Origin: a virus
Virus record (IMG/VR): IMGVR_UViG_3300006332_000018
Coordinates: 1-23,335 of that record
Reading direction: 5' to 3' (one strand)
DNA: 23,335 bases
Of this stretch, positions 6,854 through 14,858 are shown one piece after another. Position numbers and translations under genes: made by a program. Each line of letters opens with the position of its first letter. Positions within the stretch are counted from its first letter, which is position 1. The notes below the pieces were generated by a model. The model had not been told where the DNA came from. It made no database searches and saw only the letters and a program-made list of their open reading frames with translations.

Positions 6854-6875
6854 TTATTGGAACAAGAATAGTCTA

Positions 6876-7424
6876 ATGGCAAACTGGTACGAAGACCAAT
6901 TAACGAATAGAAACTTTCTTTCTCCAATAGGATTTTTATTCATTTTGGATAAAGCACGAAAGGTTTCTTTCTTGTGTCAAAAAGCAGAAATTCCTACTGT
7001 AGAATTAGGGCAAGTTGAGATTCCAACTAGGGGTTTAGTTCCTATCCCAGTTGAAGGGAACATGCGTTATAGTGAATTTTCTATGGAGTTTATTGTTGAT
7101 GAAGATTTAAGAAATTATATGCAGATCCATAACTGGATGCGAGCATTGGGAACTCCTCAAGAGTTTAAAGAAAGGCGAGTATGGTTAAACAAATATGCGG
7201 ATAGTCCTTCAGAAGATCCTAGATTTTCAGATGCTACACTACAAGTATTAAACAATAATAACATTGCAAATTTTGATGTTGTATTTAAGGATATGTTTCC
7301 TGTGAGTTTATCATCATTACCATTCGATGTTACTGGTGGTGATAATGATTACTTTACTGCAACAACAACATTTAGATATACACTCTACGAAATCAGAAAT
7401 ACAAACTCACAAACAAGAAGATAA
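6876..7424 (+). CDS. gp3: Tail-tube-fold protein, probably tail completion/sheath stabiliser gp3
   Basis: A 182-residue protein. The frame is open from 6735, but that part overlaps the 50-residue gene, a terminator and a promoter, so MANWYEDQLTNRNFLSPIGF at 6876 is the real start. The pattern of NFLSPIGF near residue 13, a strand-rich middle, then FSMEFIVDEDLRNYMQIHNW at 68-87 is that of the T4-type tail tube fold. In cyanomyoviruses a protein of this length directly upstream of uvsY is annotated gp3 (T4 gp3 is 176 residues), which caps the tube and stabilises the sheath. Another tube-fold protein such as a baseplate tube initiator remains possible. It is probably expressed late from the promoter at 6846. 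Confidence 0.72.
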   Translation: MANWYEDQLTNRNFLSPIGFLFILDKARKVSFLCQKAEIPTVELGQVEIPTRGLVPIPVEGNMRYSEFSMEFIVDEDLRNYMQIHNWMRALGTPQEFKERRVWLNKYADSPSEDPRFSDATLQVLNNNNIANFDVVFKDMFPVSLSSLPFDVTGGDNDYFTATTTFRYTLYEIRNTNSQTRR

Positions 7425-7445
7425 CCTATTGATTTTTTCTATATT

Positions 7446-7874
7446 ATGAATTTAGAAACATTGCAAGACATGTGGAAGACTGATTCCAAGTTGGATGATG
7501 ATCTTCATGATAATGATTCCTTGGCAATTCCTCAACTTCATATGAAGTACATGGAGTTTCATAATAAGTATTCTCTTATGAAAAAGGAAAGAGACATTGA
7601 AATGAAACGTCTTATCAAAGAGAAGTGGTTGTACTACAAAGGTAAAGCACCATCTTCTGTCTATAAGGAGATGCCATTTGATCTTAAACTTACCACTAAG
7701 GAAGAGATCTCGATGTTTATTGAAGCGGATGAGGATATTGCAAAACTTAAGTACAAGATTGAATACATAGACCAAGTGCTCTTCTTTTTAGATAGCGTTT
7801 TGCGTATGATTAATAATCGTACCTATCATATTAAAAACGCTATTGAATGGAAGAAATTTCAAAGTGGTTTTTAG
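7446..7874 (+). CDS. uvsY: UvsY recombination mediator
   Basis: A 142-residue protein equal in size to T4 UvsY (137 residues), which loads the UvsX recombinase onto gp32-coated single-stranded DNA. The layout is the same: an N-terminal MNLETLQDMWKTD (T4 MRLEDLQEELKKD), a central basic helix (ERDIEMKRLIKEKWLYYKGK at 55-74), an acidic ADEDIAKLKYKIEY segment, and a C-terminal helix ending IEWKKFQSGF where T4 has MRAFEAGK. It begins a recombination cluster with uvsW, 47 and 46. The following gene starts two bases after its stop codon. Confidence 0.92.
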   Translation: MNLETLQDMWKTDSKLDDDLHDNDSLAIPQLHMKYMEFHNKYSLMKKERDIEMKRLIKEKWLYYKGKAPSSVYKEMPFDLKLTTKEEISMFIEADEDIAKLKYKIEYIDQVLFFLDSVLRMINNRTYHIKNAIEWKKFQSGF

Positions 7875-7876
7875 TA

Positions 7877-8422
7877 ATGAATTATGGAAATTTTTACAAG
7901 GAAGTATCCTTCAACACTCAGTCAATTAACATAGTACGAAAAGCAATATCACAAGATTTAAAATTTACTAAAGGAGAATTACACAGCAGTCAAAGATCAA
8001 CTAGAAGTTCTGAAGTAGCGTGGGTAAGAGATATGGATCTATTGTCTATGCTTATGCGTATGTCTAAACAGATTAATAGATCTGCTAATTGGAACTTGAA
8101 TCTTGCAGGTATAGAACCTGTACAATTTGGTATCTATGGGAAAGGAGATTTTTATGACTGGCATGTGGATCAACATCCAAAACCTGTCAGGGGAATGGTT
8201 AGAAAGATTAGTATGTCTCTTTTCCTTAATGATGACTATGAAGGAGGGGAGTTTGATTTGGAGATATATAGACCAGATGCAGACCCAAGGTATAAAACTT
8301 TTAAGTTAAAACCTTGGTCTGCTATTTTTTTCCAAGGTGATCAATGGCATAGGGTAAGACCTATCACATCTGGAGTTAGAAAATCAATTGTAGCATGGTT
8401 TTATGGACCTCCTTATTCGTAA
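7877..8422 (+). CDS. 2OG-Fe(II) oxygenase (PKHD/prolyl-hydroxylase type)
   Basis: A 181-residue protein with the double-stranded beta-helix oxygenase signature: His96 and Asp98 in YDWHVDQH and His158 in QGDQWHRV would hold Fe(II), and Arg168 in SGVRKSIVAW would bind 2-oxoglutarate. GGEFDLEIY near residue 123 is the usual strand between them. The frame is open upstream to 7847 inside uvsY, but the ATG at 7877, two bases after the uvsY stop, is the better start. The last 20 bases overlap uvsW, so the gene is embedded in the recombination operon. The substrate is unknown; protein or nucleic-acid hydroxylation are both possible for this family. Confidence 0.87.
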   Translation: MNYGNFYKEVSFNTQSINIVRKAISQDLKFTKGELHSSQRSTRSSEVAWVRDMDLLSMLMRMSKQINRSANWNLNLAGIEPVQFGIYGKGDFYDWHVDQHPKPVRGMVRKISMSLFLNDDYEGGEFDLEIYRPDADPRYKTFKLKPWSAIFFQGDQWHRVRPITSGVRKSIVAWFYGPPYS

Positions 8423-9884
8423 GAAGAATGAAGTTTATTTAAAAGTTGAAGCGGAGCCTCATCTTCATAAAGAGGCAGCAGAATTTTTTACCTTTGAAAT
8501 CCCTTCTGCAAAATACATGCAAAGAACGAGGAGATACAAAGGTTGGGACGGTAAGGTACGGTTATACTCACCTGCTACTGGAGAGATTTATTGCGGTTTA
8601 ATAGATTATCTAACTGACTGGGCAAAGGAAAGGGGATATCATTATCAGTTCGAGGAATCTCAATACTTTGGGCATCCCAAGGATCAGAATGATTTAATAA
8701 CTCCTGAGTCTGTAGTTGGATTTGTTCAAGCACTGGGACTTCCTTCGGGACTGAAGGTTCGGGACTACCAATACGCAGCAATATACGAGTGCCTACGATA
8801 CAACAGAGCACTCCTATTGTCGCCAACTGCAAGCGGGAAAAGCCTAATGATCTATTCATTGGTTCGGTTTCATGTAAATGTTAAACGGAATGTACTTATT
8901 ATAGTACCAACTACGTCTCTTGTCGAACAAATGTATAAAGATTTTACAGAGTACGGTTGGAATACTGAGTACCACTGTCATAAAATCTATGCTGGTGAAG
9001 AAAAATATACAGACCATGATGTAGTTATATCAACTTGGCAGTCCTTATATAAGGAACCAAGAAATTTCTTTGATAGGTTTGATGTTGTAATTGGTGATGA
9101 GGCTCATTTATTTAAAGCAAAATCACTCACTAGATTAATGTCTAAGTTGCATAGTTGTAAGTATCGTTATGGATTTACTGGTACGTTAGATGGATCAGAT
9201 ACTAATCAATTAGTATTGGAAGGTGTGTTTGGTAGATGTTCAAAGGTTACTAAGACATCTGATCTAATGAAGAAAGGGCATGTTGCCAAACTTAAAGTAA
9301 AGATTCTTTTGTTAAAGCATGAAGAAAAAATCTTTGAGGGATATCAAGATGAAATGGATTACCTTTGTGAGCATGAACAACGTAATAAATTTATCCGCAA
9401 TTTAGCATGTGACTTAAAGGGAAACACGCTGGTGCTATTCAATTACGTGGAGAAGCACGGTCTTCCTTTGTATGATATGATAAATAATTACACTGATAGA
9501 CCAGTGCATTTAGTTTATGGAGGAGTTGATGTTGATGATCGTGAAGAAATCAGGAGGTTAATTGAAAATGAAACTCCTGAAAACAATGGCATTATTGTCG
9601 CCTCTTATGGGACTTTTAGTACTGGTGTTAACATTAAACGGTTGCATAACCTTATATTCGCCTCTCCAAGCAAGTCAAGAGTCCGAAACTTGCAATCTAT
9701 CGGGAGGGTACTTCGACAATCTAGGGGAAAAACGGTAGCAACATTATATGATATTGCAGATGACATCTCTACTGATCGTGGGAATAATTACACATTGAAT
9801 CATTTGATGCAGAGAGTTAAAATCTACAAGCAAGAAAACTTTAATTATGAACTCATAGATGTAAAATTAAAATCTGATGATTAG
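8403..9884 (+). CDS. uvsW: UvsW RNA-DNA and DNA helicase
   Basis: A 493-residue superfamily 2 helicase (T4 UvsW is 503). The N-terminal domain (residues 1-95) contains FFTFEIPSA and RYKGWDGKVRLY, as in T4. Motifs in order are Walker A SPTASGKSL (140-148), a DEAH box in GDEAH (231-235), motif III GFTGT (257-261) and motif VI QSIGRVLRQSRG (431-442). In T4 the enzyme unwinds R-loops and branched DNA and switches replication from origin- to recombination-dependent initiation. The start overlaps the oxygenase gene by 20 bases, and the end overlaps the next gene by eight. Confidence 0.97.
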   Translation: MDLLIRKKNEVYLKVEAEPHLHKEAAEFFTFEIPSAKYMQRTRRYKGWDGKVRLYSPATGEIYCGLIDYLTDWAKERGYHYQFEESQYFGHPKDQNDLITPESVVGFVQALGLPSGLKVRDYQYAAIYECLRYNRALLLSPTASGKSLMIYSLVRFHVNVKRNVLIIVPTTSLVEQMYKDFTEYGWNTEYHCHKIYAGEEKYTDHDVVISTWQSLYKEPRNFFDRFDVVIGDEAHLFKAKSLTRLMSKLHSCKYRYGFTGTLDGSDTNQLVLEGVFGRCSKVTKTSDLMKKGHVAKLKVKILLLKHEEKIFEGYQDEMDYLCEHEQRNKFIRNLACDLKGNTLVLFNYVEKHGLPLYDMINNYTDRPVHLVYGGVDVDDREEIRRLIENETPENNGIIVASYGTFSTGVNIKRLHNLIFASPSKSRVRNLQSIGRVLRQSRGKTVATLYDIADDISTDRGNNYTLNHLMQRVKIYKQENFNYELIDVKLKSDD

Positions 9885-10305
9885 TTACGCAAAACACGAA
9901 GAAGAATTTTACGGAGTTTTCAAACTCGTCAGTGGAGAAGAAGTACTAGGTAAATCAGTGCTTACAGAAGATAATGGAGAAACACTTTGCTTTGTTCAAA
10001 ATCCTGTTTCAACAGTAGTTATGAATAATAAAGATAATGAAGGTCGCAATGTTCGGGGAGTGGGGTTTGCTAAATGGATGCAATTTTCTGATGAGGATTT
10101 TTATATCATAAGAGAAAAAGATGTTTTAACAGTTTCTTCAATGAGTAAAGAAATTACATTCATGTATGAAGCGTTTGTTCAAAGTGAAAATAAAGGTAAA
10201 CCACCAAAAAAAGATAATTTAAAAATTGATCCCAAACCCAATATGGGTTACCTAGGAAAAATAGATGATTATAGAAAAATATTTGAAAAATTATTTAAGA
10301 CTTAG
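9877..10305 (+). CDS. Conserved cyanophage protein, possible Sm-like beta-barrel
   Basis: A 142-residue protein starting eight bases before the end of uvsW. The N-terminal 100 residues alternate short strands: FYGVFKLVSGEEVLGKSV, a strand around FVQNPVSTVVM, FAKWMQFSDEDFYII, and DVLTVSSM. That order, with a GEEVLG turn after strand one and a late-strand DVLTV segment, resembles a small Sm/SH3-type barrel. The C-terminal 40 residues are Lys/Pro-rich with a final helix. I do not recognise a characterised homologue. Its place between a helicase gene and the gp55 promoter suggests a nucleic-acid role, but that is inference. Confidence 0.75.
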   Translation: MISYAKHEEEFYGVFKLVSGEEVLGKSVLTEDNGETLCFVQNPVSTVVMNNKDNEGRNVRGVGFAKWMQFSDEDFYIIREKDVLTVSSMSKEITFMYEAFVQSENKGKPPKKDNLKIDPKPNMGYLGKIDDYRKIFEKLFKT

Positions 10306-10323
10306 TTTGTTGCCCTGAACCCT

Positions 10324-10338
10324 TACACGGTTAGTGTA
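10324..10338 (+). repeat. Short inverted repeat upstream of the gp55 promoter
   Basis: TACAC (10324-10328) and GTGTA (10334-10338) are separated by five bases. It lies immediately upstream of the sigma-70 promoter and may be an operator half-site pair, or chance. Confidence 0.3.
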
Positions 10339-10345
10339 CATCAAA

Positions 10346-10374
10346 TTGACAAACGTGTCAAGCCCTGATATAAT
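10346..10374 (+). promoter_or_regulatory. Consensus sigma-70 promoter of the gp55 operon, with palindrome at -35
   Basis: TTGACA at 10346-10351, a 17-base spacer, and TATAAT at 10369-10374 preceded by TG one base upstream (extended -10) give a perfect host-type promoter. The -35 box is also the left arm of a perfect inverted repeat, TTGACA-AACG-TGTCAA (10346-10361), which could be an operator. The ATG of gp55 follows 20 bases after the -10 box, so the leader is very short. It is the strongest promoter match in the window. Confidence 0.88.
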
Positions 10375-10394
10375 ATATACAAAGCAAGACACTT

Positions 10395-10928
10395 ATGAAA
10401 AAAATAAAAAAGCAGAAACAACACTATGTTGATAACCAGGAGTTTCTTGCTGCTATCATTAAGTACAAAGAAAGAGTATATAATGCTGCTGTAAAGGAGA
10501 TTGAAGGTCTTGCTGACATGGATCCTGATGAGCAGTTTCAAACTTTAAAGGGTTGGAAAAGTGAAAGAAAACCTAGAGTAGGAAATTATATTGGGAGTTG
10601 CTTTTTAAAGATTGCTACTCATTTGTCGTATAGACCGAACTTCATTAACTACATGTATAAGGATGATATGGTTTGTGACGGTATAGAAAATTGTATACAA
10701 TACATCGATAATTTTAATCCAGCAAAGTCTAAGAACCCATTTGCTTATTTTACACAAATAGTTTATTATGCATTCTTACGCCGTATTGCTAAAGAGAAAC
10801 GCCAGTTGGATATTAAAGATAAAATTTTAGAGAAGTCAGGTTACGATCACGTATTTACAGTTGACGGAGAAGGTGGAGCAGATTATAATCAGATTAAGTC
10901 TCGTGTTGAAATGAATTCAAAAAGATAA
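10395..10928 (+). CDS. gp55: Late-transcription sigma factor gp55
   Basis: A 177-residue protein of the T4 gp55 family (T4: 185), a minimal sigma factor that binds host RNA polymerase core and recognises the TATAAATA late -10 element; in T4 the gp45 clamp activates it. Conserved region-2-like segments are visible: DGIENCIQY (95-103) and NPFAYFTQI (114-122), followed by YYAFLRRI and a basic stretch. It is made from a host-type consensus promoter, as needed for a factor that switches the phage to late transcription, and its predicted targets occur before gp20, gp22, the synthetase-like gene and the gp3-like gene. Confidence 0.96.
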   Translation: MKKIKKQKQHYVDNQEFLAAIIKYKERVYNAAVKEIEGLADMDPDEQFQTLKGWKSERKPRVGNYIGSCFLKIATHLSYRPNFINYMYKDDMVCDGIENCIQYIDNFNPAKSKNPFAYFTQIVYYAFLRRIAKEKRQLDIKDKILEKSGYDHVFTVDGEGGADYNQIKSRVEMNSKR

Positions 10929-10931
10929 TTA

Positions 10932-11966
10932 ATGAAAGTCTTATTAATAACAGATCAACACTTCGGTGTACGTAATGACAATCAGAATTTTATTGATCAT
11001 TACAGAAAGTTTTATAGTGAAGTTGTGATCCCTTTTGTGGATGCAAATAAAATTGATACTATTATTAATCTAGGTGATACGTTTGATAAACGTCGATCTA
11101 TTAATTTTATGTCATTGGATGCAGCAAAAGAGATGTGGTTTGATCCTCTTAAAGAGAGGAATGTTAAAATGCATATGCTTGTAGGTAATCATGACATTTA
11201 TTATAAGAATACTTTAAAGGTTAATGCTCCAACTGAGTTACTTGGTGAATACGAAAACATAACTGCCTATACAGAACCTACTACAGTTATCTTTGATGGT
11301 CTTCCTATACTCATGTTACCTTGGATATGTGATGAGAACTATGATGAATCTCTACGAGCTGTTACTGAAAGTTCTGCTGATATCTGTATGGGTCATTTGG
11401 AACTTAATGGTTTTGAAGCACATCCTGGACATACTATGACAAATGGTATGGACGTTAAACATTTTTCTAGATTTAAAAAAGTGTTTAGTGGCCATTATCA
11501 CATGAAATCTACTAAGAAAAATGTTACATATCTTGGCAACCCCTACCAACTTTACTGGAATGATTACGGCACTAAGAGAGGCTTTCATGTCTTTAACACA
11601 GACACTCTACGATGTACTTTCCATAGAAATCCCTTTGACACTTTTCATAAGTTGTATTATAATGGTGGAGTTGTACTTCCGAATGAGGACGAAGTTAAAG
11701 GAACGTTCGTCAAACTCATTGTAGAAGACAAAGGTGACTATTCAAAATTTGATTATTTTGTTAGTCAACTTCAAGACATGGGTCTTGGTGATTTAAAAAT
11801 CATTGAAGACTTAAGTGTGGAAGTAGAAAGAGGTTCAGGGTTGCTGGAAACCGAAGATACAATGACTCTTCTTGATAACTACATAGATGGAATAGATCTT
11901 AAGGTTAACAAGTCGAACGTTAAAAATGTTATGAGGTCGTTGTATATGGAGGCAGCAGAAATCTGA
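10932..11966 (+). CDS. gp47: Recombination endonuclease subunit gp47 (Mre11-like)
   Basis: A 344-residue metallophosphoesterase (T4 gp47: 339). The five metal-binding motifs are in order: D8 and H10 in ITDQHFG, GDTFD at 48-52, GNHD at 85-88, GH at 154-155 and GHYH at 187-190. With gp46 it forms the SbcCD/Mre11-Rad50-type nuclease that processes DNA ends for recombination-dependent replication and host DNA degradation. It starts three bases after gp55. Its last base is the first base of the next ATG. Confidence 0.97.
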   Translation: MKVLLITDQHFGVRNDNQNFIDHYRKFYSEVVIPFVDANKIDTIINLGDTFDKRRSINFMSLDAAKEMWFDPLKERNVKMHMLVGNHDIYYKNTLKVNAPTELLGEYENITAYTEPTTVIFDGLPILMLPWICDENYDESLRAVTESSADICMGHLELNGFEAHPGHTMTNGMDVKHFSRFKKVFSGHYHMKSTKKNVTYLGNPYQLYWNDYGTKRGFHVFNTDTLRCTFHRNPFDTFHKLYYNGGVVLPNEDEVKGTFVKLIVEDKGDYSKFDYFVSQLQDMGLGDLKIIEDLSVEVERGSGLLETEDTMTLLDNYIDGIDLKVNKSNVKNVMRSLYMEAAEI

Positions 11967-12217
11967 TGGCATTTGTTTTATCAGATATAAAATCTGGCGG
12001 TATCTATGCTATAAGAGAGGGTAAGCGTAGAAAAACAGTGACTGTATTTGAAGACTATGATGATGCTGAAAGGTATGCTGGACAATTAGAAGCAGAAGAT
12101 TATGAAGATGAATTAGAAATTATTGAGTGTGATCCTACTGTTATTTCTATAAATTGTAACACATATGGATATACTTATTTAATTATTAAAAAAGACGATC
12201 TTATTATCCCACCTTAA
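11966..12217 (+). CDS. DUF3110 family protein
   Basis: An 83-residue protein wedged between gp47 and gp46 with one-base overlaps on both sides. The sequence fits DUF3110, a family found mainly in cyanobacteria and plastid-bearing organisms: a strand with GIYAI, then VFEDYDDAERYAGQLEAEDY (residues 27-46), and a PP ending after a short strand. The function of DUF3110 is unknown. Its presence supports a cyanobacterial host and suggests past acquisition from one. Base composition does not differ visibly from its neighbours. Confidence 0.78.
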   Translation: MAFVLSDIKSGGIYAIREGKRRKTVTVFEDYDDAERYAGQLEAEDYEDELEIIECDPTVISINCNTYGYTYLIIKKDDLIIPP

Positions 12218-13938
12218 TGATTACATTTGAAACTATTCGCTGGAAGAATTTCCTATCTACAGGAGACCAGTGGACTGAGATTGATTTTTGTGAGTCACCT
12301 TCAACATTAATTGTAGGGTCTAATGGTGCAGGAAAATCCACTATGTTGGATGCTCTTTGTTTTGCATTGTTTAATAAACCATTCAGAAAAATTAATCGTG
12401 GGCAGTTAGTAAACAGTATTAATGAAAAAGGATTAAAAGTTGAAGTATGTTTTTCTATAGGAAAAGATGAATACAGAGTTTTCAGGGGTGCAAAACCCAA
12501 TCTCTTTGAGGTTTACAAGAACAATAAGATGGTTGACCAGGATGCTGCTGCCAAGGACACGCAGAAATACTTGGAGCAATCAGTCCTCAAACTCAACTAC
12601 AAAAGTTTTACCCAAGTCGTCATACTTGGTTCATCCACATTTGTACCCTTCATGCAACTTGGAGCAAGTGTCAGGAGAGAAGTTATTGAAGATCTACTCG
12701 ATATCCAGATCTTCTCAAACATGAATTCTTTGCTGAAGGATAGAGTTCGTTCAGCACAAAGTCAAAGTAATGATTGTGGCCACGTGCTTCGTCTCACAAA
12801 GGAGAAAGTAGAAAGTCAACAGAAGTTACTTGATTCATTAAAAGAAGTTAATCATAATCGTCAAGAAGAAAAACGTAAACGATATAATAAAAATTCTAAA
12901 AGTATTGAAGAAGTAAAATCTAATCATATTAAACTTCAAGATGAGATTCTAGTTCTTCAAGAAGAGGTGGGTGATGTTGAACTTCAGAGAAAATTTGTTC
13001 GTAAACTTCGTCAAGGTCAAGCAGATAAAAAATCTGAACTTAAGTTAATTGCAAACAATCTTAAGTTCTTTAAGAGTCATGATCAATGTCCTACATGTAC
13101 ACAAAGCATTAGCACTACTTTTAAAAACAATCAAGTTGATACTTTAACTGGTTCTGGAACAACACTTGCTACTGAGATTGAAGCGTTTACTCAAGACATC
13201 ACTGAAGCAGTGAGTGTTATTACTAAGATAGAAGAGACTTCTGCAAAACTATATGAAGTTCGTAGTGATGCTACTGCACAAGAACGAGAGCTTGTTCGTC
13301 TTGAAAAGGAGAACCTTGAGATCTCTAAACAGATTCTCGAACTTCAACAAAGCACTCCTAACATTGATCAAGAAAAAGAAACTTTACAGGGGTATCTTGC
13401 TGAGTATAAAACAACTGAAAAGGATTGTGCTGAAGTCAATCAACAGTTGGATGAGTTCCAAGTTGTATCTTCTTTATTAAAAGACTCTGGTATTAAGAGT
13501 CAGATTATTAAAAAGTATGTTCCTATCTTCAACCAACTAATTAACAAATACCTTTCGTCTATGGAATTTTTTGTTAACTTTACATTGGATGAAGAGTTCA
13601 ATGAAGTTATCAAGAGTCGTTTCCGTGATGAGTTTTCTTATGCATCATTCTCTGAAGGTGAGAAGCAAAAAATTGACTTAGCACTTTTGTTCACTTGGAG
13701 AGAAGTTGCTAGGATGAAGAATAGTGTTGCTACTAATCTTCTTATTCTTGATGAGGTTTTTGATAGTTCACTTGATTCTTCTGGTACTGGAGAACTTCTT
13801 CAAATATTAAAAAGTCTTGGAGATGGAACAAATGTATTTGTTATTTCTCATAAAGGTGATATACTAGTAGATAAGTTCTTACGAACTTTAAAATTCGAAA
13901 AGGTAAATGATTTTTCTAAAATGTCAGATGAATCCTAA
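12217..13938 (+). CDS. gp46: Recombination endonuclease subunit gp46 (Rad50/SbcC-like)
   Basis: A 573-residue SMC-type ATPase (T4 gp46: 560). Walker A is GSNGAGKS at 34-41 and the Q-loop region lies near VVILGSSTFVPF. Two coiled-coil stretches flank a zinc hook CPTC at 291-294. The ABC signature is SFSEGEKQK (487-495) and Walker B is LLILDE at 518-523. It partners gp47. The start overlaps the last base of the DUF3110 gene, so 47-DUF3110-46 is one translation-coupled block. Confidence 0.97.
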   Translation: MITFETIRWKNFLSTGDQWTEIDFCESPSTLIVGSNGAGKSTMLDALCFALFNKPFRKINRGQLVNSINEKGLKVEVCFSIGKDEYRVFRGAKPNLFEVYKNNKMVDQDAAAKDTQKYLEQSVLKLNYKSFTQVVILGSSTFVPFMQLGASVRREVIEDLLDIQIFSNMNSLLKDRVRSAQSQSNDCGHVLRLTKEKVESQQKLLDSLKEVNHNRQEEKRKRYNKNSKSIEEVKSNHIKLQDEILVLQEEVGDVELQRKFVRKLRQGQADKKSELKLIANNLKFFKSHDQCPTCTQSISTTFKNNQVDTLTGSGTTLATEIEAFTQDITEAVSVITKIEETSAKLYEVRSDATAQERELVRLEKENLEISKQILELQQSTPNIDQEKETLQGYLAEYKTTEKDCAEVNQQLDEFQVVSSLLKDSGIKSQIIKKYVPIFNQLINKYLSSMEFFVNFTLDEEFNEVIKSRFRDEFSYASFSEGEKQKIDLALLFTWREVARMKNSVATNLLILDEVFDSSLDSSGTGELLQILKSLGDGTNVFVISHKGDILVDKFLRTLKFEKVNDFSKMSDES

Positions 13939-13968
13939 ATAAATTATCCATGTAATCTTTAATACTTT

Positions 13969-14268
13969 ATGCTTTCAACACAATATCGTTTAAGGTTAAC
14001 AGCAATCTGTAAAGACATAGGTTCTGGGGTTGAGGTTAGTCTAGAAGATATGATCTGGGCAGAGAAATTGTCCAAAGCAAACACCGCAGCAAGAGGTATG
14101 CTAAACACAGCAAGAAGAATAAGTACTGACCCTACTGATTCTTTTCTGAATGAGTTGAATATTGGAGACCCCGATTCAACTCATCATAAAAGGGGGTTTA
14201 CAGATCCACAAGATGTGGTAGAATGGTTTCACAATGAACGATCTGACGACTGGAGGCAACGTGATTGA
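13969..14268 (+). CDS. Conserved hypothetical protein
   Basis: A 99-residue, probably helical protein beginning 30 bases after gp46. The pattern LSLEDMIWAEKLSKANTAAR-like in the first half (here SLEDMIWAEKLSKANTAARG) and a C-terminal FTDPQDVVEWFHNE are its recognisable stretches. No signal peptide, membrane segment or catalytic motif is visible. It opens the run of small accessory genes between gp46 and purN. Coding use matches its neighbours. Function unknown. Confidence 0.75.
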   Translation: MLSTQYRLRLTAICKDIGSGVEVSLEDMIWAEKLSKANTAARGMLNTARRISTDPTDSFLNELNIGDPDSTHHKRGFTDPQDVVEWFHNERSDDWRQRD

Positions 14269-14452
14269 ATACACTGAACCAGCAGCAGATAAAATGAAAT
14301 TAAGAGCAGATGCTCTTAAAATTCTAATGGCACAATTTGGTTCTGATGGAAAATCAGTATACGAATGTGCAGATGAGTGGTGTAGTAAACAGTATACTAC
14401 AGCAGGTCTTGTCAAATATTATGAAGCATATTATTCTAAAAAAACAAAATGA
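14234..14452 (+). CDS. Small conserved hypothetical protein
   Basis: A protein of up to 72 residues. The ATG at 14234 overlaps the previous gene by 35 bases; a GTG at 14261 (giving a 63-residue product beginning IEYTEPAADK after the start) would shorten the overlap to eight bases and is a reasonable alternative. The C-terminal half has Tyr/Cys-rich helices (YECADEWCSKQY). The stop overlaps the next start as ATGA. Function unknown. Confidence 0.68.
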   Translation: MNDLTTGGNVIEYTEPAADKMKLRADALKILMAQFGSDGKSVYECADEWCSKQYTTAGLVKYYEAYYSKKTK

Positions 14453-14706
14453 CTAAACCAATTGAAAGTGCAGAACAACTAATTGAACGTTTTACAAAAC
14501 GTACTATGCAGTTGTCTCAGAGAAAACAAGAATTACAAGAAGCATATGATGAGTATGTTAAGTTAGAAAGAGATCTAACTAGACTTGAAGGTTCTATGCA
14601 AGCAATACAATATGTTGCATATGGTAAGATGCCTGGTGATGGTAACCATGATAAATTCAAGGATCATAGACCAGTTAAGCATAACGATTTAGATTCATTA
14701 GACTAA
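14449..14706 (+). CDS. Small coiled-coil protein
   Basis: An 85-residue protein linked to its neighbours by an ATGA overlap at the start and a one-base overlap at the end. Residues 5-55 form a long charged helix (QLIERFTKRTMQLSQRKQEL and onward) likely to be coiled coil; the C-terminal 30 residues are Gly/Asp/His-rich and look disordered. No functional family is recognised. Confidence 0.7.
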   Translation: MTKPIESAEQLIERFTKRTMQLSQRKQELQEAYDEYVKLERDLTRLEGSMQAIQYVAYGKMPGDGNHDKFKDHRPVKHNDLDSLD

Positions 14707-14858
14707 TGAATAACGAACGTAAGCAAAGGATCATACAACGCATAGAAGAATTAACACTTCTACTGGATGGAACCTTTAGCAAGAGAAGTACTTATAGTAG
14801 TACAGGTCTACAAACCCAAAAAATTGTAATCGAGTATGATCATCACCAAACGAAATGA
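14706..14858 (+). CDS. Small hypothetical protein, 50 residues
   Basis: The ATG at 14706 overlaps the preceding TAA by one base, and the TGA at 14856-14858 overlaps the next ATG (ATGA), so it fills the gap exactly. The N-terminus is a basic amphipathic helix (MNNERKQRIIQRIEELTLLL), followed by a Ser/Thr-rich turn and a strand (KIVIEY). The tiling of starts and stops is the main evidence that it is a gene. Function unknown. Confidence 0.6.
   Translation: MNNERKQRIIQRIEELTLLLDGTFSKRSTYSSTGLQTQKIVIEYDHHQTK

Noticed and set aside
6735-6875. N-terminal extension of the gp3-like frame
   Set aside because: It overlaps the 50-residue gene in another frame, and includes the terminator at 6813-6837 and the late promoter at 6846; the family start fits the ATG at 6876.
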